From the NCBI GenBank assembly GCA_031552995.1, contig JAVBMB010000041.1:1-8222 (forward strand): a DNA stretch of 8,222 bases, in the 5' to 3' direction. Each line of letters begins with the position of its first letter. Position 1 is the first letter of the stretch. Made by a program: the position numbers and the translations under genes. The stretch is from JAVBMB01 sp031552995 (GTDB taxonomy: Bacteria > Bacillota > Clostridia > Oscillospirales > Butyricicoccaceae). The notes beneath the pieces were generated by a model. That model did not search any database. It had not been told where the DNA came from and was given only the letters and a program-made list of their open reading frames with translations. Of this stretch, positions 1 to 5,969 are shown piece by piece.

Positions 1-76
1 CGTCTCATCACATTTAATGCGATAATAGTTTTCCGCGTGTCTAAAAATACTCGGAGAAAGCGGACTCAAAGCGCGC

Positions 77-129
77 GCGTCCGTCTTCCCCAAGTAAGAC
101 GGCAAAACTGCCGCTGTCAGTTGGGACGC
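77..129. repeat. Nested inverted repeats resembling a three-way junction
   Basis: An outer stem can form between GCGTCC (77-82) and GGACGC (124-129). Inside it lie two hairpins: GTCTT (83-87) with AAGAC (96-100), and AACTG (106-110) with CAGTT (118-122). The first inner hairpin can instead extend to a 7-base stem, CCGTCTT with AAGACGG (81-102), which competes with the top of the outer stem. A further hairpin, ATCGA with TCGAT, sits at 141-159. No T-run follows any of these stems on either strand, so they do not look like intrinsic terminators. I could not match the arrangement to a riboswitch or ribozyme class I know. It could be a structured RNA or chance pairing in a GC-rich patch. Confidence 0.35.
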
Positions 130-218
130 CTTGCTTCTGAATCGATTGTTGGTTTCGATGTTCTTGATGATTGTGTGCATGCTTCCATAAAATAGAATAC
201 ATTACGCCAATATTTTAA

Positions 219-230
219 TACTAATTAGTA
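219..230. repeat. 12-base perfect palindrome
   Basis: TACTAATTAGTA reads the same on both strands. It lies in AT-rich DNA about 140 bases upstream of the hydrolase promoter and shares the TACTA/TAGTA half-site with the palindrome on that promoter's -10 (396-407). It may be a binding site for a dimeric regulator. Chance occurrence in AT-rich DNA is the alternative. Confidence 0.3.
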
Positions 231-305
231 ATAGTGTCAATCCCATTGAATGCCCTTTAGGGATCGGAGGCATAGCACATCTGCATACGGATTTGGCGTG
301 TGCAC

Positions 306-339
306 AGGTAAATGTACCTTTCACTTGTTATTTTTACCT
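306..339. repeat. Spaced 7-base inverted repeat
   Basis: AGGTAAA at 306-312 is complementary to TTTACCT at 333-339 with 20 bases between them. The left arm overlaps a shorter inverted repeat, GGTA with TACC (307-318). The element ends 33 bases before the -35 box of the hydrolase promoter, a typical activator or operator position. No regulator can be assigned. Confidence 0.3.
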
Positions 340-372
340 AAACGATACGATTAATTTTGGCTGTTATTTTTA

Positions 373-401
373 TTGACACACAAAAAATAGGCATTTATAC
401 T
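373..401 (+). promoter_or_regulatory. Sigma-A promoter of the SxxK hydrolase gene
   Basis: A perfect -35 box TTGACA (373-378) is followed after 17 bases by TATACT (396-401), one mismatch from TATAAT. Transcription would begin near 408, giving a leader of about 115 bases before the TTG start at 524. The -10 box is the left half of the palindrome TATACTAGTATA (396-407), so a repressor bound there would block the polymerase. Another TATAAT lies at 422-427 but has no recognisable -35 box. Confidence 0.8.
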
Positions 402-407
402 AGTATA
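396..407. promoter_or_regulatory. Palindromic operator candidate on the -10 box
   Basis: TATACTAGTATA is a perfect 12-base palindrome covering the -10 hexamer and the bases up to the likely transcription start. This position suits a repressor. The TACTA half-site recurs in the palindrome at 219-230. An AT-rich -10 region makes palindromes easier to find by chance, so this is only a candidate. Confidence 0.35.
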
Positions 408-511
408 TATTAAATGGTTGATATAATCATACGTTATCTGCGCTCATTATTACTGCTTCTATTGGCAGACAGACACATAGAGCCGGTCATCATTACGTGA
501 ATATAAATAAC

Positions 512-518
512 GGAGGGG
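512..518 (+). promoter_or_regulatory. Ribosome binding site fixing the TTG start
   Basis: GGAGGGG lies seven bases (counting from GGAGG) before TTG at 524, ideal spacing. An upstream in-frame GTG at 497 has no purine-rich site before it and would place this Shine-Dalgarno sequence inside the coding region. TTG 524 is therefore preferred. Confidence 0.85.
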
Positions 519-523
519 TCAGC

Positions 524-2518
524 TTGAAACAGTTATCAAATTCTGCAAAAGAAAAAGCGGACAAAATTGGCGAAGCGATTATGGGAGTTCTGCAGGCAAA
601 CAGTGTTCAGTACGCCGTGAGGTATAAGGGTGAAGTAATTGTCTCGGCGTCGGTCGGCAAATACGACACAAAGGATAGCCGCCCGCTTGGCAAAAATGAC
701 ATGTATGGCGTCGGCTCGGTTAGCAAGGTGTATGTCACGGCGGCAGCCATGCTGTTTGTCGACAAGGGTGAACTTGATATCGACAAGCCGTATGTGACAT
801 ATGTTCCCGAGTTCAAAATGGCGGACCCGCGTTATGTCGACATTACAGTCCGTCATCTGATGAATCACGCGTCCGGTATTTACGGCACGCATTTCAAGGG
901 TGGCTTCCTGTTTGAGGACAATGACAGGTACGCTCACGATACGCTGCTCGAGTCACTTAAGGTTGACGTTCTCAAGTATGCGCCGGGTACATTCTCCGAA
1001 TACTGCAACGACGGCTTCCAGCTGCTCGAAATCCTTGTCGAGCGCCTAAGCGGCATGTCGTATAATGAATGCCTGAAGAAATACATATTCGAGCCGATGG
1101 GCATTAAAAACACAAAGACACCGATGGACGAATATGACAGGAATCAAATGGCGAAGTATTCCACGCAGCAGCTCTACGACGGAGACATGCCGTATGAGAC
1201 CACTAACCTTTACGGCACGGGCGGGGTTGTCTCCACCGCCGAAGACATGACGCTTTTTGGCCGCGTGCTGATGGGCAGAGAAATTCTGTCCGAAAAAGCA
1301 ATGAAGATGATGGCCGAAAAAGAGTATTCCAAGGGTGCGCTGTGGCCGACGGATGATGAACCGAACAACCTGTTTGCCTACGGCCTTGGGTTTGACCATG
1401 TACATGTCCCGCCGTTTGACAAGGTCGGGCTTACCGCGCTGTGCAAGGGCGGCGACACCATGCAGTATCACGCGTCGCTCATTGTCATACCCGAGCTGGA
1501 TTTGGCGGCCGCCGCACTGTCGGCGGGCGGGGCTTCGTTTGCAAACTACGCGCTTATCATCGAGCTGCTTAAAGATGCTTGCATCGAAAACGGGCTTGTC
1601 AAGGAGTTCCCCGCTAGGCCGGTGCCGACAGCGCCCGTGAAGAAGGACGTTCCGGCCGAGATACTTGCGCTTGCAGGGCTGTACGCCGAAAACGGCAAGT
1701 TCGTAAATATCGAAATTAAGGATAATGAAATTGAGCTTGGCGCGCTGCTCAGCGGGATGGTTCCTCCGCAGAAATACATCTATAACGGCGACGGAAGATT
1801 TGTCAGTGCCGACGGAGTCAACTCGGTGCACTTCGAAGTAACCGCTGATGGGCCGACGTTCCTTCAGGGCGATATATGCATAGATCTTCCGGGTGTAGGG
1901 CAGATTATGTGGAAAGCGTACCTGTACCAAAAGCTTGAGAAGAACCCCATAGACGCTAAGTTGGCAGAGGTGTGGAAAGCGAGAGACGGCAAAAAATACC
2001 TTCTGGCTAACGAGCTTTACACCTCGATGCATTTCCTGTCGCTTTCCGAACCGTCGGTTGTAACTACCGCTGTCAATACAGAATACGGGCATGTTGCCGG
2101 CGCAAAGATTGTCGATGAAAATTATGCATTGAATGTCCTGTATGCGCGCGATGTTCTCGATTATTCGTTCTTCAAAGAGGGCGGCATTGAATACCTTAGC
2201 GCCAGAGGTTATGTCTTTATGGATTCAACAGCCATTACCGATCTTGAAGCCGGACAGAACACTGTGACAATCGGCACAAAAGGCTACTGTGCGTTCTATC
2301 TTGTCGGCGATAAACTGGCCGGCAAGACGCTGACGGTTAAGAGACCCGCGAGGTCTACGTTTGCGGCATACTCGGCCGCCGACGAAAAAGCCGGAAAGCC
2401 ACAGATGGTGAAAATGCTTACGACTGTGATGGGCGACAAACCTGTCGAGCTGGTTAAGGGCGATATGCTTGTCTTCGCTGCCGACGCCGGTGCTGCGTTT
2501 GAGCTGACACTGAACTAA
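524..2518 (+). CDS. SxxK serine hydrolase, beta-lactamase / D-aminopeptidase-like
   Basis: A 664-residue enzyme of the beta-lactamase/penicillin-binding superfamily (class C, Pfam Beta-lactamase type), starting at TTG 524. The three active-site motifs are in order: Ser65-Val-Ser-Lys68 (nucleophile and base), Tyr160-Cys-Asn162 (the YxN motif) and Lys308-Gly-Gly310 (the K/H-T/G-G motif). The catalytic domain occupies roughly residues 15-365. After a proline-rich linker near 375 come about 280 mostly beta-like residues; the part around 385-400, with a Leu-Ala-Gly-Leu-Tyr motif, resembles the lipocalin-like barrels that follow the catalytic domain in D-aminopeptidase and related esterases. No signal peptide or membrane anchor is visible, so the protein is probably cytoplasmic, unlike resistance beta-lactamases or cell-wall PBPs. 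It has its own promoter and terminator. Hydrolysis of a peptide, amide or ester is likely. The D-peptidase role is inferred from architecture and neighbours; esterase or other amidase activity remains possible. Confidence 0.88.
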   Translation: MKQLSNSAKEKADKIGEAIMGVLQANSVQYAVRYKGEVIVSASVGKYDTKDSRPLGKNDMYGVGSVSKVYVTAAAMLFVDKGELDIDKPYVTYVPEFKMADPRYVDITVRHLMNHASGIYGTHFKGGFLFEDNDRYAHDTLLESLKVDVLKYAPGTFSEYCNDGFQLLEILVERLSGMSYNECLKKYIFEPMGIKNTKTPMDEYDRNQMAKYSTQQLYDGDMPYETTNLYGTGGVVSTAEDMTLFGRVLMGREILSEKAMKMMAEKEYSKGALWPTDDEPNNLFAYGLGFDHVHVPPFDKVGLTALCKGGDTMQYHASLIVIPELDLAAAALSAGGASFANYALIIELLKDACIENGLVKEFPARPVPTAPVKKDVPAEILALAGLYAENGKFVNIEIKDNEIELGALLSGMVPPQKYIYNGDGRFVSADGVNSVHFEVTADGPTFLQGDICIDLPGVGQIMWKAYLYQKLEKNPIDAKLAEVWKARDGKKYLLANELYTSMHFLSLSEPSVVTTAVNTEYGHVAGAKIVDENYALNVLYARDVLDYSFFKEGGIEYLSARGYVFMDSTAITDLEAGQNTVTIGTKGYCAFYLVGDKLAGKTLTVKRPARSTFAAYSAADEKAGKPQMVKMLTTVMGDKPVELVKGDMLVFAADAGAAFELTLN

Positions 2519-2547
2519 ACCGCAACTGCAGGACTTTGCATTATACG

Positions 2548-2577
2548 ACAGCCCCGCGGCATATGCCGCGGGGCTGT
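2548..2577. terminator. Bidirectional terminator hairpin between convergent genes
   Basis: A perfect 30-base palindrome folds into a very GC-rich stem around an ATAT centre (2561-2564). It starts 30 bases after the hydrolase stop and ends directly before the glutaminase stop at 2579-2581, so it can serve both converging transcripts. The T-tract is short on the plus strand (TGTTTC) and poor on the minus strand, so termination would rely mainly on stem strength. Confidence 0.75.
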
Positions 2578-2578
2578 T

Positions 2579-3514
2579 TCAGTTAAATATGCTCCAGCTC
2601 AGCTCGTCAGAAAGGTCGGAAAGCAGCTTTTTACCCGCGATGGAATTGCCCTGCCTGTCAAGCGATGGGCCGAACACCCCGACACCGCATTTATTGGGAA
2701 CGGCCCCCATTATTCCGCCTCCGACGCCGCTCTTAGCCGGTATACCGACATCAACCGCGAAATCGCCCGAGCCGTCATACAGTCCGCATGTGGCCATCAC
2801 GGCTTTAGCGATTTTGCATTTCCGCTCATCGGCAAGCCGCCGCCCGTCGAACGTGACGCCGCGGCTTGCCAGCAAAAAGCCAAGCCGCGCGATGTCTCGG
2901 CAGTCTACAAGAAGTGAACACAGCTTGAAATATGTCTCCAGCAGCGGCTCGATATCGGTGTCCAGCACACCGGTACTCTTCATATAGTATGCAAGCGCGC
3001 GGTTGCGGTCTCCGGTTTCCAGCTCCGAAAGGTAAACGTCACGGTCGACGAGCACATCGCTACGGCCGATTGCACAGGATATAAAGCGAATCACGCGCTC
3101 CATCTTGCTCTCATATGTATCGCCGGCGACGAGAGATATACAGACCATCGCGCCGGAGTTTATCATCGGGTTCAGCGGCTTTTTGTCGCTTTTTGTTTCC
3201 AGATTGACGATGGAGTTAAAGGGCTCTGACGTTGGGGACAGGTTAATTTTTTCGGTCAGGCGGCCCAGCGGATTGTCCATCAGCGCGCACATAAAAACCG
3301 GGACCTTTACAATGCTTTGGATAGTGAAGCGCGAGAGCCAGTCGCCAGAGCAAAGCGGCGCGGCGCCGCCTGATTCGATGTAGACGCCAAGCTGCATAGC
3401 GTCCCGTTTTTTAAGCTCAGGAATGTACTGCGCGACATTTCCGTTTTGCGCAAGCGGACGGTTTTTTTCTAATAGAGTGTCAAGACTTGAATTGTTGATG
3501 TTCACGCCGCTCAC
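2579..3514 (-). CDS. glsA: Glutaminase, GlsA family
   Basis: A 311-residue serine-dependent glutaminase (L-glutamine + water to L-glutamate + ammonia), the usual length for bacterial GlsA proteins. Conserved blocks are present in order: Ser67-Ile-Val-Lys70 in FTIQSIVK (nucleophile and base of this beta-lactamase-like fold), NPMINSGAM (115-123), ETGDRNRALAYYMKSTG (166-182), Tyr195, GLYDGSGDFA with Tyr246 (244-253), PAKSGVGGG (259-267) and SLDRQGNSIAG (284-294). No signal peptide is seen, so it is cytoplasmic. The GTG start at 3514 overlaps the racemase stop as GTGA, implying translational coupling; AAGGA lies nine bases upstream. A second in-frame GTG at 3505, with GAGGTGAG before it, is a possible alternative. 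Within this operon the enzyme could supply glutamate and ammonia, or act on a related amide released from peptides. Confidence 0.93.
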   Translation of the reverse strand: MSGVNINNSSLDTLLEKNRPLAQNGNVAQYIPELKKRDAMQLGVYIESGGAAPLCSGDWLSRFTIQSIVKVPVFMCALMDNPLGRLTEKINLSPTSEPFNSIVNLETKSDKKPLNPMINSGAMVCISLVAGDTYESKMERVIRFISCAIGRSDVLVDRDVYLSELETGDRNRALAYYMKSTGVLDTDIEPLLETYFKLCSLLVDCRDIARLGFLLASRGVTFDGRRLADERKCKIAKAVMATCGLYDGSGDFAVDVGIPAKSGVGGGIMGAVPNKCGVGVFGPSLDRQGNSIAGKKLLSDLSDELSWSIFN

Positions 3515-4575
3515 CTCAAATAATCCTTTTTAACATATTGGCTTGTCATTGCCCTCATCAGCGCAAAATACCCAAGCTTAAAGCGAAGCGTATCGCCGGC
3601 TTTGTATTGTCTTTCGCAGTCCGTGACGTCGACAAGCATGTGGTCGCTGCTGCCGCCCAGCAGCGCCGCGCCGCGGTCGGCGCACGACATAGTCTCAAAA
3701 TCTGTATCCTGACGCCCGACGGCGCATATCGCGCGCCTTCGCACGCCTATATCGTTGTGCGCGGGCTTGTTGCCGTACGAATCGCAGCCGAAGGTTCCCC
3801 ACGGCAGCGACGGTTTTTCTTTCAGCTCAATAATTTCGGCTTCAAGTATAAACGCGTCGTCACGCGTCCCCGCCAGTCTGGTGTACGTATCGCGTTCCTT
3901 ACCGAAAAGCACCGATTCGCCAAGGCGCAGATTATTGACGCCTGGCGGGACGCCGCCGCCGAGCATCAGATTAAGCGTGACAGAGTTGCCGCCCGATACG
4001 ACGGCAAGGGCGGAACCTGTCCGTTTTTCTATTGCGGCGCGCAGGTCGGAGAGCTTGCGAAGCTTCGCCTCATCGGGGCGGACAAAAGACAGGCAGCTAA
4101 GGTTCGTGCCAATGCCATACAGCTCGATGCTTCGCATCCGCATGATTTCGTCGGCGGCATCCAGCAGCTCGCGCTCGTCAAGTATCCCCTCGCGGATGTC
4201 GCCAAGCTCGACCATAAGAATCACCTTGTGGCGTTTATTGGCAGCACCCGCCGCGCTGTTAAGCGCGCGAACAGCAGCCGTCTCGCTGTTGAGCGACACA
4301 TCGCAGTATGCAACTACAGCATCGGCCTCCGAAGGCATCGGAAGCCGTATCAGCCATTTTTCACCGGGGATATGCGAATATCGGCGTACATTTGCTGCGC
4401 GGGAATCTCCAAAGCGTGTCGCCCCGCCGCGGCTGAGAGCCGCGACGATTTCCGGCTCGCCGCAAAATACCTTTGTCACGGCTGTCACATCGATACCGTG
4501 CTCGGCACAGAGCGCAAAAACAGTGCGCGCGTTCTCAGTCAGCGTGTTAAGGTCAATTCTCAGTGTGGGATTCAT
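3511..4575 (-). CDS. PLP-dependent alanine/ornithine racemase family protein
   Basis: A 354-residue fold-III PLP enzyme: an alanine-racemase-type N-terminal TIM barrel with a C-terminal beta domain. Lys35 in VTKVFCG is the expected PLP Schiff-base lysine. SGGNS (194-198) matches the phosphate-binding loop of the family, followed by NNLRLGES (214-221). The C-terminal half carries a Tyr267-Gly segment, RRRAICAVGRQD (279-290) and GGSSDHMLVDVTD (307-319), which I associate with the ornithine racemase (Orr) branch rather than classical Alr. It should interconvert L- and D-amino acids in the cytoplasm; ornithine is the best-known substrate of this branch, but broad or other specificity cannot be excluded. 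ATG 4575 is preceded by AAGGA at nine bases. It is the first gene of an operon with glutaminase (GTGA overlap) and is transcribed from 4612-4640. Family call is firm, substrate is not. Confidence 0.88.
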   Translation of the reverse strand: MNPTLRIDLNTLTENARTVFALCAEHGIDVTAVTKVFCGEPEIVAALSRGGATRFGDSRAANVRRYSHIPGEKWLIRLPMPSEADAVVAYCDVSLNSETAAVRALNSAAGAANKRHKVILMVELGDIREGILDERELLDAADEIMRMRSIELYGIGTNLSCLSFVRPDEAKLRKLSDLRAAIEKRTGSALAVVSGGNSVTLNLMLGGGVPPGVNNLRLGESVLFGKERDTYTRLAGTRDDAFILEAEIIELKEKPSLPWGTFGCDSYGNKPAHNDIGVRRRAICAVGRQDTDFETMSCADRGAALLGGSSDHMLVDVTDCERQYKAGDTLRFKLGYFALMRAMTSQYVKKDYLR

Positions 4576-4611
4576 GGCTAAGCGTCCTTTTTGTAGTTAT
4601 TTATTGATTGC

Positions 4612-4640
4612 ATATTATCACCTATAAAGAGCAAAATCAA
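4612..4640 (-). promoter_or_regulatory. Promoter of the racemase-glutaminase operon
   Basis: On the minus strand TTGATT (4640-4635) is followed after 17 bases by TAATAT (4617-4612), with a TG one base before the -10 box (extended -10 TGnTAATAT). Transcription would start near 4605, leaving a leader of about 30 bases. The -35 box is directly adjacent to the inverted repeat at 4642-4666. Confidence 0.65.
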
Positions 4641-4641
4641 A

Positions 4642-4666
4642 TATTTATAAAATAATTTTAGAAATA
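4642..4666. promoter_or_regulatory. Near-perfect 25-base inverted repeat, candidate shared operator
   Basis: The element has arms TATTT-a-TAAAAT and ATTTTA-g-AAATA around a single central A at 4654; 11 of 12 arm positions are complementary, the exception being 4647/4661. It lies between the -35 box of the leftward racemase promoter (4635-4640) and that of the rightward regulator promoter (4680-4685). A dimer bound here could regulate both. The two encoded XRE-type regulators are the obvious candidates. High AT content raises the odds of chance symmetry. Confidence 0.5.
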
Positions 4667-4679
4667 CTTAATTTTTCTG

Positions 4680-4708
4680 TTGACATTATGACTAAGGCTG
4701 ATTAGAAT
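4680..4708 (+). promoter_or_regulatory. Promoter of the regulator-transporter operon
   Basis: A perfect TTGACA (4680-4685) and TAGAAT (4703-4708) are separated by 17 bases. Transcription would start near 4715, giving a leader of about 97 bases to the ATG at 4812. Spacing and overlaps downstream leave no clear room for another promoter until beyond the window, so this probably drives both regulators and the transporter genes. Confidence 0.8.
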
Positions 4709-4799
4709 GGGATTAAAAATATGGGCAAAAACCACTAAATCTGCCATGTATATTAAAACATATATTGATGTATTTGAAAACAAATAATCATCCGTGCGG

Positions 4800-4806
4800 G
4801 GAGGAG
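4800..4806 (+). promoter_or_regulatory. Ribosome binding site fixing the first regulator's start
   Basis: GGAGGAG ends five bases before ATG 4812, where homology to XRE proteins begins. An upstream in-frame GTG (4794) would put this site inside the gene and add six residues without family match. An ATG at 4808 is out of frame. Confidence 0.8.
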
Positions 4807-4811
4807 CATGT

Positions 4812-5357
4812 ATGCTTGGAAGAAAACTTCGCGAAAGGCGCAAGAGCAAGAGCATGACTATAGCAGAGCTTGCCGACGCGTCCGGAGTGACAAACGGATA
4901 TATTTCTCAAATTGAGCAAGGCAAGCTTGAGCCGTCAATTGAGGTGCTTCACAAGCTTGCCTCCGTGCTGGATATTTCGGTATCCAGCCTGCTGCATAAA
5001 TCGGCGCTCGAGCCGGTCGTGCTTCTGCGTGAAAACCGCCTGACATGCGGCACGCCGGACGGCGGGATGCTTGAGCTTATCAGCCCGCTGCTTGGCCGGG
5101 ACGGCGCGGCGTTAGGTGCCGAGGTCAGCCGGGTCGTGATGCCAGGCGTCACGCCTGATACCGCGTCACCGGTGTGCTATGAGTGGGAGGCGTGCTACTA
5201 CATGGTGGCGGGCAGCATGGAGATTCGTATGGACGGCGATTGTATGCGTCTTAATTCCGGTGACAGCGCGTTCGTCCAAAAAAATGTCAGGCATTTGCGG
5301 GCTAATCCTTTTGAAGATGACGCCGTGTTCATCAGCGTCATGAGGAGGCCGGAATGA
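4812..5357 (+). CDS. XRE-family regulator with divergent cupin domain
   Basis: A 181-residue DNA-binding regulator. Residues 3-62 form a helix-turn-helix of the XRE/Cro-CI type: LGRKLRERRKSKSMTIAEL, then ADASGVTNGYISQIEQGK (recognition helix about 28-36) and LDISVSSLL. Residues about 103-178 form a cupin-like effector barrel (MVAGSMEIRMDGD followed by GDSAFVQKNVRH). Several usual cupin positions are changed: the motif-1 His/Glu ligands are not in register and the Pro-x-Gly turn of motif 2 is Gln-Lys-Asn, though His161 remains. It may therefore sense a ligand without metal. XRE-cupin proteins of this kind often control amino acid or polyamine metabolism. It is the first gene rightward of the divergent promoter region and its stop overlaps the next start as ATGA. 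The second regulator is a clear paralogue. Confidence 0.9.
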   Translation: MLGRKLRERRKSKSMTIAELADASGVTNGYISQIEQGKLEPSIEVLHKLASVLDISVSSLLHKSALEPVVLLRENRLTCGTPDGGMLELISPLLGRDGAALGAEVSRVVMPGVTPDTASPVCYEWEACYYMVAGSMEIRMDGDCMRLNSGDSAFVQKNVRHLRANPFEDDAVFISVMRRPE

Positions 5358-5923
5358 AAATGAATAATGAAAGCGCCGGACACGAGGCGATTATCATGGG
5401 CAAACGGGTACGCGAGGCGCGCAAGTGCAAAAAAATGACGCTAAAAGTTATGGCCGAAAAAGCCGGGGTGACGCCGCCGCACATATCGATGGTCGAGCGC
5501 GGACTGATACGCCCGTCGCTGGCGGTTGTCAGCCGTCTTGCGGACGCGCTTGATATATCGGTCGCCGCGCTGTTCGCCGATGACGCCGGCCAAGTGTTTG
5601 TGACAAGGCACGGAGAGCGCACAAGCCTGATGTTCAACGATTCCAGCATTGTGCAGATGCTCTCTCCGGCCGGAAGCATGATGGTGCACCTTGTCTCCGG
5701 AAGCGACGGCGAGACCGGGGATATGTCGGTCATCCACACGTATGATGAGCTTTTACTTGTGCTTAGCGGCGATATTGACTATCTTGTCGGAGACCGGGTG
5801 TACAGCCTGCGGCAAAATGACGCGATATTTATCCCGGCCGGCATCAGGCACAATTTGGTGGGCGACAGATGGCGCAGCGCGCTTATGCTGTTTGTCTCTC
5901 CGGCGGGCACAGAGGATCAGTAA
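5354..5923 (+). CDS. XRE-family regulator with cupin domain (second of pair)
   Basis: A 189-residue paralogue of the preceding gene. A 14-residue N-terminal extension precedes the XRE helix-turn-helix (about 15-74: MGKRVREARKCKKMTL, then AGVTPPHISMVERG and LDISVAALF). Roughly half the helix-turn-helix residues match the first regulator. The cupin (about 118-184) is better preserved: His128-x3-Glu132-x6-Gly139 for motif 1 and Pro161-Ala-Gly163 with His166-Asn167 for motif 2, so a metal-containing or ligand-binding pocket is plausible. AGGAGG (5343-5348) lies five bases before ATG 5354, and the start overlaps the previous stop as ATGA, implying coupled, near-equal synthesis. A start at ATG 5396 would match the first regulator's N-terminus but has no good ribosome site. 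Forty-six bases separate it from the transporter genes, with no promoter seen there. Confidence 0.9.
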   Translation: MKMNNESAGHEAIIMGKRVREARKCKKMTLKVMAEKAGVTPPHISMVERGLIRPSLAVVSRLADALDISVAALFADDAGQVFVTRHGERTSLMFNDSSIVQMLSPAGSMMVHLVSGSDGETGDMSVIHTYDELLLVLSGDIDYLVGDRVYSLRQNDAIFIPAGIRHNLVGDRWRSALMLFVSPAGTEDQ

Positions 5924-5969
5924 ACCGACCGTTTTGCGCGAATGCAGTATTCATAGGGGAGTGGAGTAA

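Larger units (their letters stand above)
1..372. other. Non-coding region with inverted repeats, no gene seen
   Basis: No reading frame with a plausible start, ribosome binding site and useful length is visible on either strand. The left part (about 55-130) is GC-rich and includes an alternating GC run at 71-79. The rest is AT-rich. Inverted repeats cluster at 77-129 and 141-159, with further ones at 219-230 and 306-339 (listed separately). A weak promoter-like pair, TTGTGT at 171-176 and TAGAAT at 193-198 with a 16-base spacer, could start rightward transcription, but I put little weight on it. The region may include the 3' end or terminator of a gene left of the window, a small RNA, or regulatory DNA for the hydrolase gene. 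Confidence 0.6.

Noticed and set aside
81..102. Hairpin CCGTCTT/AAGACGG as an intrinsic terminator
   Set aside because: No T-run follows on either strand: CAAAAC on the plus strand, GC-rich sequence on the minus strand.
77..160. Hammerhead ribozyme, T-box or known riboswitch
   Set aside because: The hammerhead core (CUGANGA with GAAA), the T-box AGGGUGG-type motif and the purine riboswitch loop sequences were looked for and not found. The three-way layout alone is not diagnostic.
141..182. tRNA-like TTCGATG segment
   Set aside because: No acceptor stem, anticodon arm or cloverleaf spacing can be built around it.
1046..2092. A long open frame on the minus strand, antisense to the hydrolase gene
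   Set aside because: Its translation is rich in Arg, His and Cys without family motifs, and the plus-strand frame carries all catalytic motifs. It is a shadow of the real codon pattern.
524..2518. Antibiotic-resistance beta-lactamase
   Set aside because: The protein is nearly twice the usual length, has no signal peptide, carries KGG and YCN motifs more typical of esterase or peptidase relatives, and lies beside amino acid metabolism genes.
3538..4627. Two long plus-strand open frames (3538-4581 and 3755-4627) opposite the racemase
   Set aside because: Both overlap a racemase with intact PLP motifs and good promoter and ribosome site. Neither has a ribosome site or recognisable domain.
4671..4685. 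CodY-like box overlapping the regulator promoter
   Set aside because: Only about 9 of 15 positions fit AATTTTCWGAAAATT, and one half-site is absent. This is expected by chance in AT-rich DNA.
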